Shown here: positions 7,131 to 15,566 of the stretch, one piece after another
Position numbering within the stretch: the stretch's first letter is position 1
Layout: each line of letters opens with the position of its first letter
Assembly (NCBI GenBank): GCA_029568545.1
Contig: JAKQAH010000035.1
Location: forward strand, 1-41,798
Source of the DNA: Candidatus Omnitrophota bacterium
GTDB lineage: Bacteria > Omnitrophota > Gorgyraeia > Zapsychrales > Zapsychraceae
Length of the DNA stretch: 41,798 nucleotides
Reading direction: 5' to 3'
The notes under the pieces: model-generated
Database searches by the model: none
The model's input: the letters and a program-made list of their open reading frames with translations, nothing else
What the model was told of the DNA's origin: nothing
Translations under genes and position numbers: made by a program

Positions 7131-9266
7131 TTAATCTTTTTTGCGCATCGTTAACGCGATCCGCCGGCGCTTGGGGTCGATCTCCAAGACCCTGACATTG
7201 ACTTTTTGATGCACTTTGACGACCTCATGCGGATCCTTGATGTACCGGTCGGAAAGCTGGCTGATATGTACAAGCCCGTCTTGATGAACGCCGACGTCCA
7301 CAAAAGCCCCGAACGCCGTCACATTGGTGACCACGCCAGGCAGCGCCATGCCGACGCTGAGATCCTCCATCGTCATGACCCCTTCTTTAAAGCTAAAGAT
7401 CTGAAACGGCGGGCGCGGGTCCCGTCCCGGCTTGGCAAGTTCGTCTTGGATATCGATCAACGTCGGCAGGCCGACGTGTTCCGTCACATATTTTTTCAGG
7501 TCGATCTGCTTGCGCAATTGCTCCTTGGCCATCAGCTCTTCGACCGAACATCCGAGATCTTTGAGCATGCGATGAATAATCGGATACGATTCCGGATGCA
7601 CGGCGCTCGCATCCAAGGGGTTCTTCCCGTCGCGAATCCTAAGGAATCCGGCCGCTTGTTCAAAGGCTTTCGGGCCGAGCCCCGGAACCTCGCGGATCTG
7701 TTCGCGCGAAACAAACGGCCCCTTGCCATTGCGGAAATCAATGATGGCCTGGGCCCGCGCGGGCCCCAGCCCGGACACATAGGTCAGCAATTGCTTGCTC
7801 GCCGTGTTCACCTCGACGCCGACCTGATTGACGCAGCTGATGACAACATCATCCAGGCTCCGCTTCAAAAGATTCTGGTCAACATCATGCTGGTATTGGC
7901 CGACGCCGATCGATTTGGGATCGATCTTAACGAGTTCCGCTAGGGGATCCATGAGCCGCCGGCCGATCGAAACAGACCCGCGGACCGTCACATCGTGATC
8001 AGGGAACTCTTCCCGGGCAACATCAGAAGCCGAATAAATGGACGCCCCGCTCTCATTGACAACCACGGCCTGAATCTCTTTCGGCAGGCCGATGCTGCGG
8101 ATAAATTGGTCCGTTTCCCGGCTGGCCGTACCGTTGCCGATCGCAATGACCTTGATCGAGAATTTCTTGCAAAGACTTTTAATCGTCTGCGCCGCATCTT
8201 CCCTCGCTCCCTCCGACTGGGCAAGATAGATCGTGTCGTTGGCAACAAGCTTTCCCTGGCTGTCCAGGCAAACCACCTTGCATCCCGTCCGCAGACCCGG
8301 ATCGATCGCTAAGACATTCGTCTGCCCCAGCGGCGGCGCCATGAGCAGCTCGCGCAAATTACTGTTAAAAACTCTAATCGCTTCCTGGTCCGCCCTTTTC
8401 TTGAGTTCCAGACGGATCTCGGTTTCCAGCGACAAAGATAAAAGCCTTTTGTAGCTGTCATGAACGGCCACCCCAACTTGCTGAGAGTCCGCATTCTTTG
8501 ATTTGACAAACGCCGATTCCAAGATCGCGATCGCGTCGTCTTCCGGCGGCAAAATCCGCACAATGAGGAACTCTTCTTTCTCGCCACGGCGCACCGCCAG
8601 GATCCGATGCGACGGCGCGCTGCGCGCCAGCTCCTCCCATTGGAAATAATCCTTGAATTTGATGCCTTCCTCTTCCTTGCCGCGGATAACGCGGGATGTG
8701 ATCACCGCTTTGTCATAGAACAATTTGCGCAACTGGGCCCGGGCATTCGCGTCCTCATTGATCCATTCGGCGATAATGTCGCGCGCGCCGGCCAATGCCT
8801 CGTCGGTCGATTCGACCTTTTTCTCGGCATTGACGAACTGGACCGCTTCCCTCTCGGGATCGATGCCGGTCTGGTCAAAGATCATTTTGGCCAGCGGCTC
8901 CAGCCCTTTTTCTTTGGCGACCGTCGCTTTAGTGCGTCGCTTAGGTTTAAAGGGAAGATAGATATCCTCGAGGACCGCCATGGTCTGGGCGGCCAGGATC
9001 TTTTCTTTCAATTCATCGGTGAGCTTGCCTTGTTCCTGAATGGAGCTAAGGACCGTCGCGCGGCGCTTGTCTAATTCCCGCAGCTGCCCCACGCGGTCGC
9101 GGATGTTGGTGATGGCGACTTCGTCGAGATTGCCCGTGACCTCCTTGCGGTAGCGGGCGATGAACGGAACGGTCGAGCCGTCGTCGAGCAAACGGATCGT
9201 GTCCGCAACCTGTTCGGCATGCAGCTTTAATTCTTGGGCAATCTTGGCATCGTAATTCCTATCCAT
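7131..9266 (-). CDS. tex: Tex-family S1 RNA-binding transcription accessory protein
   Basis: VPFIARYRKEVTGNLDE, LAIDPGLRTGCKVVCLD, YQHDVDQNLLKRSLDDVVISCVNQVGVEVNTAS, C-terminal S1 domain GVVTNVTAFGAFVDVGVHQDGLVHISQLS. Confidence 0.96.
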   Translation of the reverse strand: MDRNYDAKIAQELKLHAEQVADTIRLLDDGSTVPFIARYRKEVTGNLDEVAITNIRDRVGQLRELDKRRATVLSSIQEQGKLTDELKEKILAAQTMAVLEDIYLPFKPKRRTKATVAKEKGLEPLAKMIFDQTGIDPEREAVQFVNAEKKVESTDEALAGARDIIAEWINEDANARAQLRKLFYDKAVITSRVIRGKEEEGIKFKDYFQWEELARSAPSHRILAVRRGEKEEFLIVRILPPEDDAIAILESAFVKSKNADSQQVGVAVHDSYKRLLSLSLETEIRLELKKRADQEAIRVFNSNLRELLMAPPLGQTNVLAIDPGLRTGCKVVCLDSQGKLVANDTIYLAQSEGAREDAAQTIKSLCKKFSIKVIAIGNGTASRETDQFIRSIGLPKEIQAVVVNESGASIYSASDVAREEFPDHDVTVRGSVSIGRRLMDPLAELVKIDPKSIGVGQYQHDVDQNLLKRSLDDVVISCVNQVGVEVNTASKQLLTYVSGLGPARAQAIIDFRNGKGPFVSREQIREVPGLGPKAFEQAAGFLRIRDGKNPLDASAVHPESYPIIHRMLKDLGCSVEELMAKEQLRKQIDLKKYVTEHVGLPTLIDIQDELAKPGRDPRPPFQIFSFKEGVMTMEDLSVGMALPGVVTNVTAFGAFVDVGVHQDGLVHISQLSDRYIKDPHEVVKVHQKVNVRVLEIDPKRRRIALTMRKKD

Positions 9267-9310
9267 AGATTGCTATTATAACGAGAAACCCATTTTCCGC
9301 ACCTGTTTTT

Positions 9311-9348
9311 AGACAAAAAAAGGAACCGTCCTCAGGGACTGTTCCTTT
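9311..9348 (-). terminator. Rho-independent terminator of the pseudopilin operon
   Basis: Minus-strand AAAGGAACAGTCC-CTGA-GGACGGTTCCTTTTTTTGTC. Confidence 0.85.
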
Positions 9349-9375
9349 CACGCATTACCCATTCAAAAAAAGTTC

Positions 9376-10923
9376 TTACGGATTATCGATTTTTTGCCAG
9401 GAAACAACTTTGATCAAGTTCACGGGATCGCCGCCGATCATCCCGGGAGGAAGATTTTTAGCAGCCTTCGGGACCTGATAAATACTCGGAACTTGGTCCG
9501 TAATATTGAAATGATTGGCAACAATGGTTCCCATCAGGTCAGTTTGTTTGGCCGTACGCACTTCTCCTTCGGCATAAAACAGGCCCATCACATCCCGTTG
9601 AGCGCTGTTTCCCACATTGATATTCTTCGGGGTCATAATTCCCAGTATATTGGTCGGAAAGGAGTTATTGCCGGCCGTATATAAATTAACATCTATGGTC
9701 GCATTCCCGGTCACCAGGATCGACCCTGTGCCTGTGTAATTAATAGTTCCTCCAGTCAGAGACAAATTGTTATTGCTCTGAACATAAATCATCCCCTTGA
9801 CGGTCATATTTCCCGCGCCGTCCATCGTGACACAATTCGTGGCACAATCCCCTAAGGTAAAACTTGATGCGGGAGTTACAGCCGCCAGCTCATTCGTTAA
9901 GACAAGCCCGTTGTCCGCGAAATATTCATAATAATCCTTACTGGGATCATCCGGATAGGGATCGCTCAAACTTGGGAATGTGACAGCATCGCCGAGATCA
10001 TAGGCATTGGAAAAACCGTTATCGGAATAAACGTTACCGGACCCTTGATTTCCGTTATATCCATCCGTGACAAAAACCCCATCGACCTTTTCTTTCGTGG
10101 TGTTGCCAACGACATTGGGTTCCCCCACTGATGAAGAACCGCTTAATCCCACAAGGCCTCTTTTAACGCGAAGTTCCGCATTTAAAGTCTCCACCCCCAG
10201 ATCAACACCAACATCTGTCGTCGGAAGCGCCGGCACCTTTGCTCTAAGCAGAGGGTCTAAACCAGTATAATTGTTGCGAACAAGCTCTGCCGTCCCTCCC
10301 AGATCGATGGCATTATCCCCCGGATCAAGGCCATCCCCCAGGATATGGACCGATCCGCTCACATTGACATTCCCGTTCACCCAGCCGCCGGAAGAGCCGG
10401 AACCTCCGAAAATCGCGTTATCCCACGGAGAGAGGCTGACAATACGGACATAAACACGAACAGTCTGTCTGATGCTGCCCACCATTCCTGTCGACCGGAT
10501 CCAGATATCGTCCGATCCCGAACTTTTCAGACTAATTGAATAAGAACCATCCCCAAGAACTGTCGATGGATAAGCATTATTAGCGGCATCTGACGCATCA
10601 GGGAAAGGAAAATACCCGTTCGCATCGGTATCGGTCGAATCATATGTCCATCCGTTAATCTCGTCGTCAGACCAGTCTTCATCGGCCGAAAAGTCCTTTT
10701 TAAGATTATAGATCATCCGTTCAACGCCGGCTTCGGCCAAATAAAATGCTTGCGTGATTTTCCGTTGGGACTCCGCCGCCCTCCCCTCATTGGAACTTGC
10801 AATCAAAAAGGCCGTTCCCAGAAGCAACAATACCGTGATCAATAAGTAGGTGGTCAACAGAACGCTGCCTTTTTCATTCGCTATTCTCAAAAGAAATGTT
10901 ATCTTGCGACCCATCGTCATCAT
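9376..10923 (-). CDS. Pilus assembly PilX-like protein with N-terminal TM and long Gly/Asn/Ser-rich repeats
   Basis: NEKGSVLLTTYLLITVLLLLGTAFLIASSNEGRAAESQRKITQAFYLAEAGVERMIYNL. Confidence 0.75.
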   Translation of the reverse strand: MMTMGRKITFLLRIANEKGSVLLTTYLLITVLLLLGTAFLIASSNEGRAAESQRKITQAFYLAEAGVERMIYNLKKDFSADEDWSDDEINGWTYDSTDTDANGYFPFPDASDAANNAYPSTVLGDGSYSISLKSSGSDDIWIRSTGMVGSIRQTVRVYVRIVSLSPWDNAIFGGSGSSGGWVNGNVNVSGSVHILGDGLDPGDNAIDLGGTAELVRNNYTGLDPLLRAKVPALPTTDVGVDLGVETLNAELRVKRGLVGLSGSSSVGEPNVVGNTTKEKVDGVFVTDGYNGNQGSGNVYSDNGFSNAYDLGDAVTFPSLSDPYPDDPSKDYYEYFADNGLVLTNELAAVTPASSFTLGDCATNCVTMDGAGNMTVKGMIYVQSNNNLSLTGGTINYTGTGSILVTGNATIDVNLYTAGNNSFPTNILGIMTPKNINVGNSAQRDVMGLFYAEGEVRTAKQTDLMGTIVANHFNITDQVPSIYQVPKAAKNLPPGMIGGDPVNLIKVVSWQKIDNP

Positions 10924-10924
10924 T

Positions 10925-11485
10925 TTAGTTCCTCATCTGGATCTCAAAGGTGAGATCTGCGGTGATCGAAGTCCCTTTTATCGTGTTTTTTTGAGCCTGA
11001 AGAGCGACTTCGATTATGTCAGGAGATCCCGGTTGTCGCGTAAAACCTAATGTCGTGATATTCTGGGCAATCACTTTTGTTGTCCCGCCTTCGATCCTTT
11101 GAAGCTGATCGCCATCCGTTCCGCCGAGCACAAACCGTGTCGTATTTGCGCTCCAGGTAATGACGTTCCCGGAAACGCCGCTGGGCAAATAAAAAGTGAT
11201 GGACGTATATGCCGTTCCATTCGCGCTTGTGGGCCCAACCGTTATGGCGCTCGGAGATGTCTCCCGCAGATCATCTTTCATCCAATCCATCGCCTTGCGC
11301 AGCTCCTGCTGCAATTCCACTTGAACGCTGTTGACCTGCCAGGAGGATTCTCCCACCAGCAGCACCGTGTTGATCGCCCCGGCAAGAACGGCAAAGATCA
11401 ATACGGTGACCAAAACTTCAATGAGCGTATAACCCCGATTATTTTTTCCGCTCACCCGTCGCTGATCGATCATTGTCATATGCAT
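10925..11485 (-). CDS. Prepilin-type N-terminal cleavage/methylation protein (PilW/minor pseudopilin-like)
   Basis: NRGYTLIEVLVTVLIFAVLAGAI, prepilin signature. Confidence 0.88.
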   Translation of the reverse strand: MHMTMIDQRRVSGKNNRGYTLIEVLVTVLIFAVLAGAINTVLLVGESSWQVNSVQVELQQELRKAMDWMKDDLRETSPSAITVGPTSANGTAYTSITFYLPSGVSGNVITWSANTTRFVLGGTDGDQLQRIEGGTTKVIAQNITTLGFTRQPGSPDIIEVALQAQKNTIKGTSITADLTFEIQMRN

Positions 11486-11515
11486 AAAACCTTTGCGAAG
11501 TAATACTCCTGAATC

Positions 11516-12019
11516 TTATCGTTTTGCGATCAGACTGATAACGGTGGCGATCGAGAAAAGATCGCCCTCCGCATCTACCGTCTCCCCGGAACCGACTGCG
11601 CCGTCCAGATCAAAGTCCCCGCCTATGATCCGGCCGTATTTATCTTCCCAGCTGGCGACGATCTTGATCCGCAACAGATCAGCATCGCCTGCCGTAAACT
11701 CGTCAATATAAATAACGCCCATGCCGTTCGTCTGGCTCAACGCGAAGGTATGGCCCGGCGTGCCGCCTGAAGCATAATCCGTCGCGATGGAATCGTAATC
11801 GTAATTGCGGATCTCTTCCATTTTTCCCTGAAGCTCGCTCATAACCAGCGTTTTATTCTGAGACAGTTCGGAAAGCGCGGAACAGCGGATGAAGACCTGG
11901 ATCAACCCGACCAGCGTAAACCCCAATATCAGGACCGCCAACAGAAGTTCAACCAGCGTAAACCCCGCAAAATTCCAAGAATTTTTTTTCATACGATTTG
12001 CCTTGTGAAGATACAGCAC
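11516..12019 (-). CDS. Prepilin-type N-terminal cleavage/methylation protein (PilV-like)
   Basis: FAGFTLVELLLAVLILGFTLVGLIQVF; start may be MKKNSWNF. Confidence 0.88.
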   Translation of the reverse strand: MLYLHKANRMKKNSWNFAGFTLVELLLAVLILGFTLVGLIQVFIRCSALSELSQNKTLVMSELQGKMEEIRNYDYDSIATDYASGGTPGHTFALSQTNGMGVIYIDEFTAGDADLLRIKIVASWEDKYGRIIGGDFDLDGAVGSGETVDAEGDLFSIATVISLIAKR

Positions 12020-12103
12020 TGATTGAATAGTATTATACTCTATTCCAAACTCGCCATAAAAGAGAATATCAATTATTTTGCGCCCCTTCTTGCCAAAACG
12101 ATC

Positions 12104-12137
12104 ACAAAAAAACCCATCTCAACGAAAAAGATGGGTT
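12104..12137 (-). terminator. Riboswitch expression-platform terminator
   Basis: Minus-strand AACCCATCT-TTTTCGTTG-AGATGGGTT followed by TTTTTG. Confidence 0.85.
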
Positions 12138-12320
12138 CTGATCGGTCCCTGGCTTGATCCGGCAACTGGCTGCCCTGGCTTTCAGGGCCCTATAGCTTTG
12201 CCACGGCGCCGCTACATACTAATAGCGTTTGACTCCGCCGAGCCCGACGCAGTTCCCAAACGAAAGTTTTGGAACGAAGTCGGGGTCCTCACCTTGCGAT
12301 GAGTTTGCCTTTTTCGTTGA
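12138..12320 (-). ncRNA. Candidate c-di-GMP-I (GEMM-like) riboswitch upstream of the pseudopilin operon, with an apparent insertion
   Basis: GGCAAACTCATC-GCAA-GGTGAGGAC (P2 with GNRA loop) and GCAAAGCTATAGGGCCC...AGGGCAGCCAGTTGCCG (P3 side) match the GEMM pattern; TCAACGAAAAAG at the 5' edge is perfectly complementary to the terminator segment CTTTTTCGTTGA. Confidence 0.7.
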
Positions 12321-12368
12321 TCAATCTTGTCTATTAAAAGTGTAAAACACAAAAAGATAAATAGCAAA

Positions 12369-13217
12369 TCAGTTGGCGGGAACCAAAATTTGCTTGGGGA
12401 AACTTTCTGTTACGGCTCCGCTTCCGACGCTGGTTGGCCCCTGATCGTTCGGCGTTCCCCCGAGAGCTGACGGCACATTGCTGGCGGTAACCGCCCCATC
12501 CTTTCCGACAGGTTGGCCGTATTCATCATAATAAAATTCAGCGACCAGTTTCCCGTTTTGATCGTAGGATTTTCTAAACCCAACAGGGTCTTTGACCGTG
12601 AAATACCATTCATATTTCAGTTTTCCGTCACGGAAATAAACCTTGCCGATCCCCGCCTCCTTGGTCTCTGATCCCTGCCGGGCATCGGTATAATCCTCGG
12701 CCATCCGCACCGTTCCGTCATAATAATATTCCGTACTGGTCAAGATCTTGCCGGATTGATACTGCGCTTCCTGCTTTAAAACGCCATCGCTGTAAAATAC
12801 CTTGGCGGGACCTTCCCGCTTCTGGTTCCGGTAATATTCCACGCCGTACGTCTCGTTAGATTCGTTGATAAACTTCACTTTTCCATCGGGGATTTGCCCT
12901 TCCTGATCATACGTCACCCCTTGGGAAAACTTATTCTGAGCGATCTCCACCCCATCCTGATAAAACATGTTGATTTCATATTTTCGGTCGGGAGACAAGC
13001 GGGTCTTCCGGATGACTTCCTTGCCGGCAACGACTTTGGGCCGTTCTTTTTGCGGAGAAACCTGCGCAACTTTTTCGGCAACAGGAACCGGCGCCGATGT
13101 GATCTGTCTGGTCTGTTCCTGGAGCCAGCGGTTCGCCATAACGATGCCGATGACCATCACCGCGACGATCACAATCGCCAGAAGCCCGACATGATTTCTA
13201 GAAGTTGCATTGGCCAT
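12369..13217 (-). CDS. YwqK/MORN-variant repeat protein with N-terminal TM
   Basis: Repeated xxxYYxxGxLKxExxYxxGK units (VFYSDGVLKQEAQYQSGKILTSTEYYYDGTVRMAEDY). Confidence 0.75.
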   Translation of the reverse strand: MANATSRNHVGLLAIVIVAVMVIGIVMANRWLQEQTRQITSAPVPVAEKVAQVSPQKERPKVVAGKEVIRKTRLSPDRKYEINMFYQDGVEIAQNKFSQGVTYDQEGQIPDGKVKFINESNETYGVEYYRNQKREGPAKVFYSDGVLKQEAQYQSGKILTSTEYYYDGTVRMAEDYTDARQGSETKEAGIGKVYFRDGKLKYEWYFTVKDPVGFRKSYDQNGKLVAEFYYDEYGQPVGKDGAVTASNVPSALGGTPNDQGPTSVGSGAVTESFPKQILVPAN

Positions 13218-13289
13218 GGGTTTTTTATGAAATGCTTCAAACAGCCTTTCATAGAAAGTCTACCACCGAATCCTTTTTTTCAAAAGCAA

Positions 13290-13345
13290 ATATGCATAAA
13301 AAAGGCGCCCCGCTCACAAGAACATTCTTGCGCCGAGTCGCCTTT
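13290..13345 (-). terminator. Terminator hairpin downstream of tRNA-Ser
   Basis: Minus-strand AAAAAGGCG...CGCAAGAA-TG-TTCTTG...CGCCTTTTTT. Confidence 0.65.
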
Positions 13346-13430
13346 TTAAATGAGTACGGCATTTGGTTTTCTCTAAATCAAGGAAAACCAAATACCATTT
13401 AAACTCAGGCGCGTTCTATGAACGCGCCTT
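13345..13430 (-). repeat. Two further stem-loops downstream of tRNA-Ser
   Basis: GGCGCGTTC/GAACGCGCC (about 13408-13428) and GGTATTTGGTTTTC/GAAAACCAAATGCC (about 13357-13396). Confidence 0.65.
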
Positions 13431-13440
13431 CGTATCTAAA

Positions 13441-13527
13441 CGGAGAGGCCGGGATTCGAACCCGAGGTCCCGTTACCAGGACAACTGCTTAGCAGGCAGT
13501 TGCGTTCAGCCACTCCGCCACCTCTCC
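13441..13527 (-). tRNA. tRNA-Ser(GCU)
   Basis: GGAGAGG...CCTCTCC acceptor, GGTTCGAATCC T arm, long variable arm, anticodon loop CTGCTAA; no encoded CCA. Confidence 0.95.
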
Positions 13528-13563
13528 ACAATATAAAAAACTATCTATCAAGGATCAAGAAAA

Positions 13564-13622
13564 GAGAGGTGGCTGTTAGGCTTACCATAATTTTTATTCA
13601 GAAAAAGCCGTCGCCATCTCTA
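13564..13622 (-). repeat. tRNA-Ser leader hairpin unit, proximal
   Basis: AGAGATGGCGACGGC ... GCCACCTCTC; the 3' strand (13564-13573) is the exact reverse complement of tRNA-Ser nt 2-11. Confidence 0.75.
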
Positions 13623-13659
13623 CACCGCAAAGCAAATTAACCCAAGGATCCGAGAGAAA

Positions 13660-13715
13660 GAGAGGCGACTTTTAAGGTTACTATAAACGCCCTTCGAAAA
13701 ACCGGCGCCACCTCT
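13660..13715 (-). repeat. tRNA-Ser leader hairpin unit, distal
   Basis: AAGAGGTGGCGCCGG ... GTCGCCTCTC; similar layout to the proximal unit, about 95 nt further upstream. Confidence 0.7.
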
Positions 13716-13752
13716 TCCCTGTTTGCGGAGCAAAATACAATGAGAACGCTCC

Positions 13753-13781
13753 TTTATACCAGACTTTTCAGGACGTGTAAA
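13753..13781 (-). promoter_or_regulatory. sigma70-like promoter of tRNA-Ser, extended -10
   Basis: TTTACA - 17 nt ending TGG - TATAAA. Confidence 0.7.
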
Positions 13782-13812
13782 GACAGAAGTACATTTACAT
13801 CTGTGAAGGATG

Positions 13813-14331
13813 TTACGAGGGTTTGAAGTGCCCGTGGAAGCGGGCCGAGGATCTCTCCGCATCTCTGATATGCAATTGATGCTTATCGAGAAATTCTATG
13901 TCGATAGCTTTCATGTTCTGCAGCTGATGCGCGCTGCCGTCGGGTAGCTTAAAATACTCTTCCAGCCTTTTCTCAGAAACTCCCCGGACAAACTTTCTCC
14001 GGGTCTTTTTGCCAAAACGCACCTTGTTATAAAAACTCCATCCCCGGATCATGAACACAATAAAAATAATGACCGAGATATAAACGAATTTCAACTCCTG
14101 GAGGCCGATGAGACCGCCCAGGTCGACCATGTGGCGGAAAAACACGCGGAAGCTGACCAACCACAACAGGATGATCAAGAGCGGCCGGCAAAGAAAAATC
14201 CAGATCGCCCAGCCGAGGGTCGTTAAACTGAACTCGATACGCCGGCGGGTTACTTTCAAGGCTTCCGGCCTATTGATGATCAGGTCATCAAATTTCCGTC
14301 TTTTTCGTAACTCTTTTTCCCATTTTTCCAT
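13813..14331 (-). CDS. pgaD: PgaD-like inner-membrane protein
   Basis: Two TM segments and position after the PgaC-like gene; start MEKWEKELRKRRKFDD chosen over a longer overlapping ORF. Confidence 0.65.
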   Translation of the reverse strand: MEKWEKELRKRRKFDDLIINRPEALKVTRRRIEFSLTTLGWAIWIFLCRPLLIILLWLVSFRVFFRHMVDLGGLIGLQELKFVYISVIIFIVFMIRGWSFYNKVRFGKKTRRKFVRGVSEKRLEEYFKLPDGSAHQLQNMKAIDIEFLDKHQLHIRDAERSSARFHGHFKPS

Positions 14332-14342
14332 TTTACATTCCT

Positions 14343-15566
14343 CTAAAATCCCCGGTCCGGGCTCTCCCAAACGGCAGGAGTCCCTTTCTTTTTCAAGAGC
14401 GCCTTCGGCAGCCCGATGATCGTAACGGCAGCGTTCAAGATCCAATAAACACCGGGATACCAGATCAACCAGAAGAACATCTTGGTGATCCCTTTCTCGA
14501 ATCGGCTGTCAATGAGAAGCCCAATCAAGACCTGGCAAAGGCAAACGATCGCCAGAATAACACCCGTCCATCCGGGAAAAATGCTCCGGACTTCAATCCC
14601 GGGCGGCAAATCGATGATTTTATCAAGAAAAAACATCACGATGGTCAGCGTAAAAAGATACGCCCATAAGACGCTCAAAACATATTCGAAATAGATCGGC
14701 CAAATCCGCCGTTGCGCCCAATCCAGCATGGACCGGCCGTATTTTCGCAGAACTTCGCTTCCTCCCTGCGCCCAGCGCAATCGCTGGCGCCAGAGCCCTC
14801 GGACCGTCTCCGGCATCAGGATCCAGCATAAAGCGCGCGGCTCATAGCGGATATCCCAAAACTTCAGCTGCAGTTTCCAGCTGATATCGATATCCTCGGT
14901 CACCATATCGTTGCTCCAAAATCCGACGGACATCAGGGCCGACTTGCGGAACGCCGCGATAACGCCCGAGACCGTGTAAATCTTCCCGATAATGCGCTGC
15001 GTGCGCTTGATCATCCCGACGATCGATGAAAATTCTCCCACCTGGATCTTCCCGACTATGCTGGTGCGGTTGCGCACGCGCGGATTCCCGGTGATCGCGC
15101 CGACCCTCGGGAAGTTCAGGAAATGCCACATGAAAAACTTGATCGCTTTCGCATCCAATAGCGCATCGGCGTCGATGCAGACCAAATATTCCCCTTTGGC
15201 CGCCATCGAGGCCATCGTTAGCCCCATGCCTTTGCCCTGATTGGTCGTCATATTGATGACGCGCATGTGCGGGCGCGTTCTCTGCAGGCCTTTCAAAAGA
15301 TGCAAGGTCTTATCGGTCGACGCATCATTGATCGCAATGATCTCGAGATTCCTGTATTCCTGCTTGTCCAGATACTCGATGGTCTGAATGATGCACTCTT
15401 CCTCGTTGTGGCAGGGAATGAGAATGGACACCAGCGGCTCTTCCGGCAAGACTTCAGGATAATTTTGCCGCTCGCGGAAAAAATGATAGCAGAACCCGCC
15501 GGTCATCAGGACAAACGCCATGAAGAGCGGATAATAGAACACAAAGCTGTAAATAAACTGCATCAT
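14343..15566 (-). CDS. pgaC: Poly-beta-1,6-N-acetylglucosamine synthase PgaC (family 2 glycosyltransferase)
   Basis: VSILIPCHNEEECI, AINDASTDKT, LVCIDADALLD, TEDIDISWKLQ, QRLRWAQGG. Confidence 0.94.
   Translation of the reverse strand: MMQFIYSFVFYYPLFMAFVLMTGGFCYHFFRERQNYPEVLPEEPLVSILIPCHNEEECIIQTIEYLDKQEYRNLEIIAINDASTDKTLHLLKGLQRTRPHMRVINMTTNQGKGMGLTMASMAAKGEYLVCIDADALLDAKAIKFFMWHFLNFPRVGAITGNPRVRNRTSIVGKIQVGEFSSIVGMIKRTQRIIGKIYTVSGVIAAFRKSALMSVGFWSNDMVTEDIDISWKLQLKFWDIRYEPRALCWILMPETVRGLWRQRLRWAQGGSEVLRKYGRSMLDWAQRRIWPIYFEYVLSVLWAYLFTLTIVMFFLDKIIDLPPGIEVRSIFPGWTGVILAIVCLCQVLIGLLIDSRFEKGITKMFFWLIWYPGVYWILNAAVTIIGLPKALLKKKGTPAVWESPDRGF

Noticed and set aside
12078-12302. 74-aa + strand ORF
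   Set aside because: Fully opposite the structured riboswitch/terminator region.
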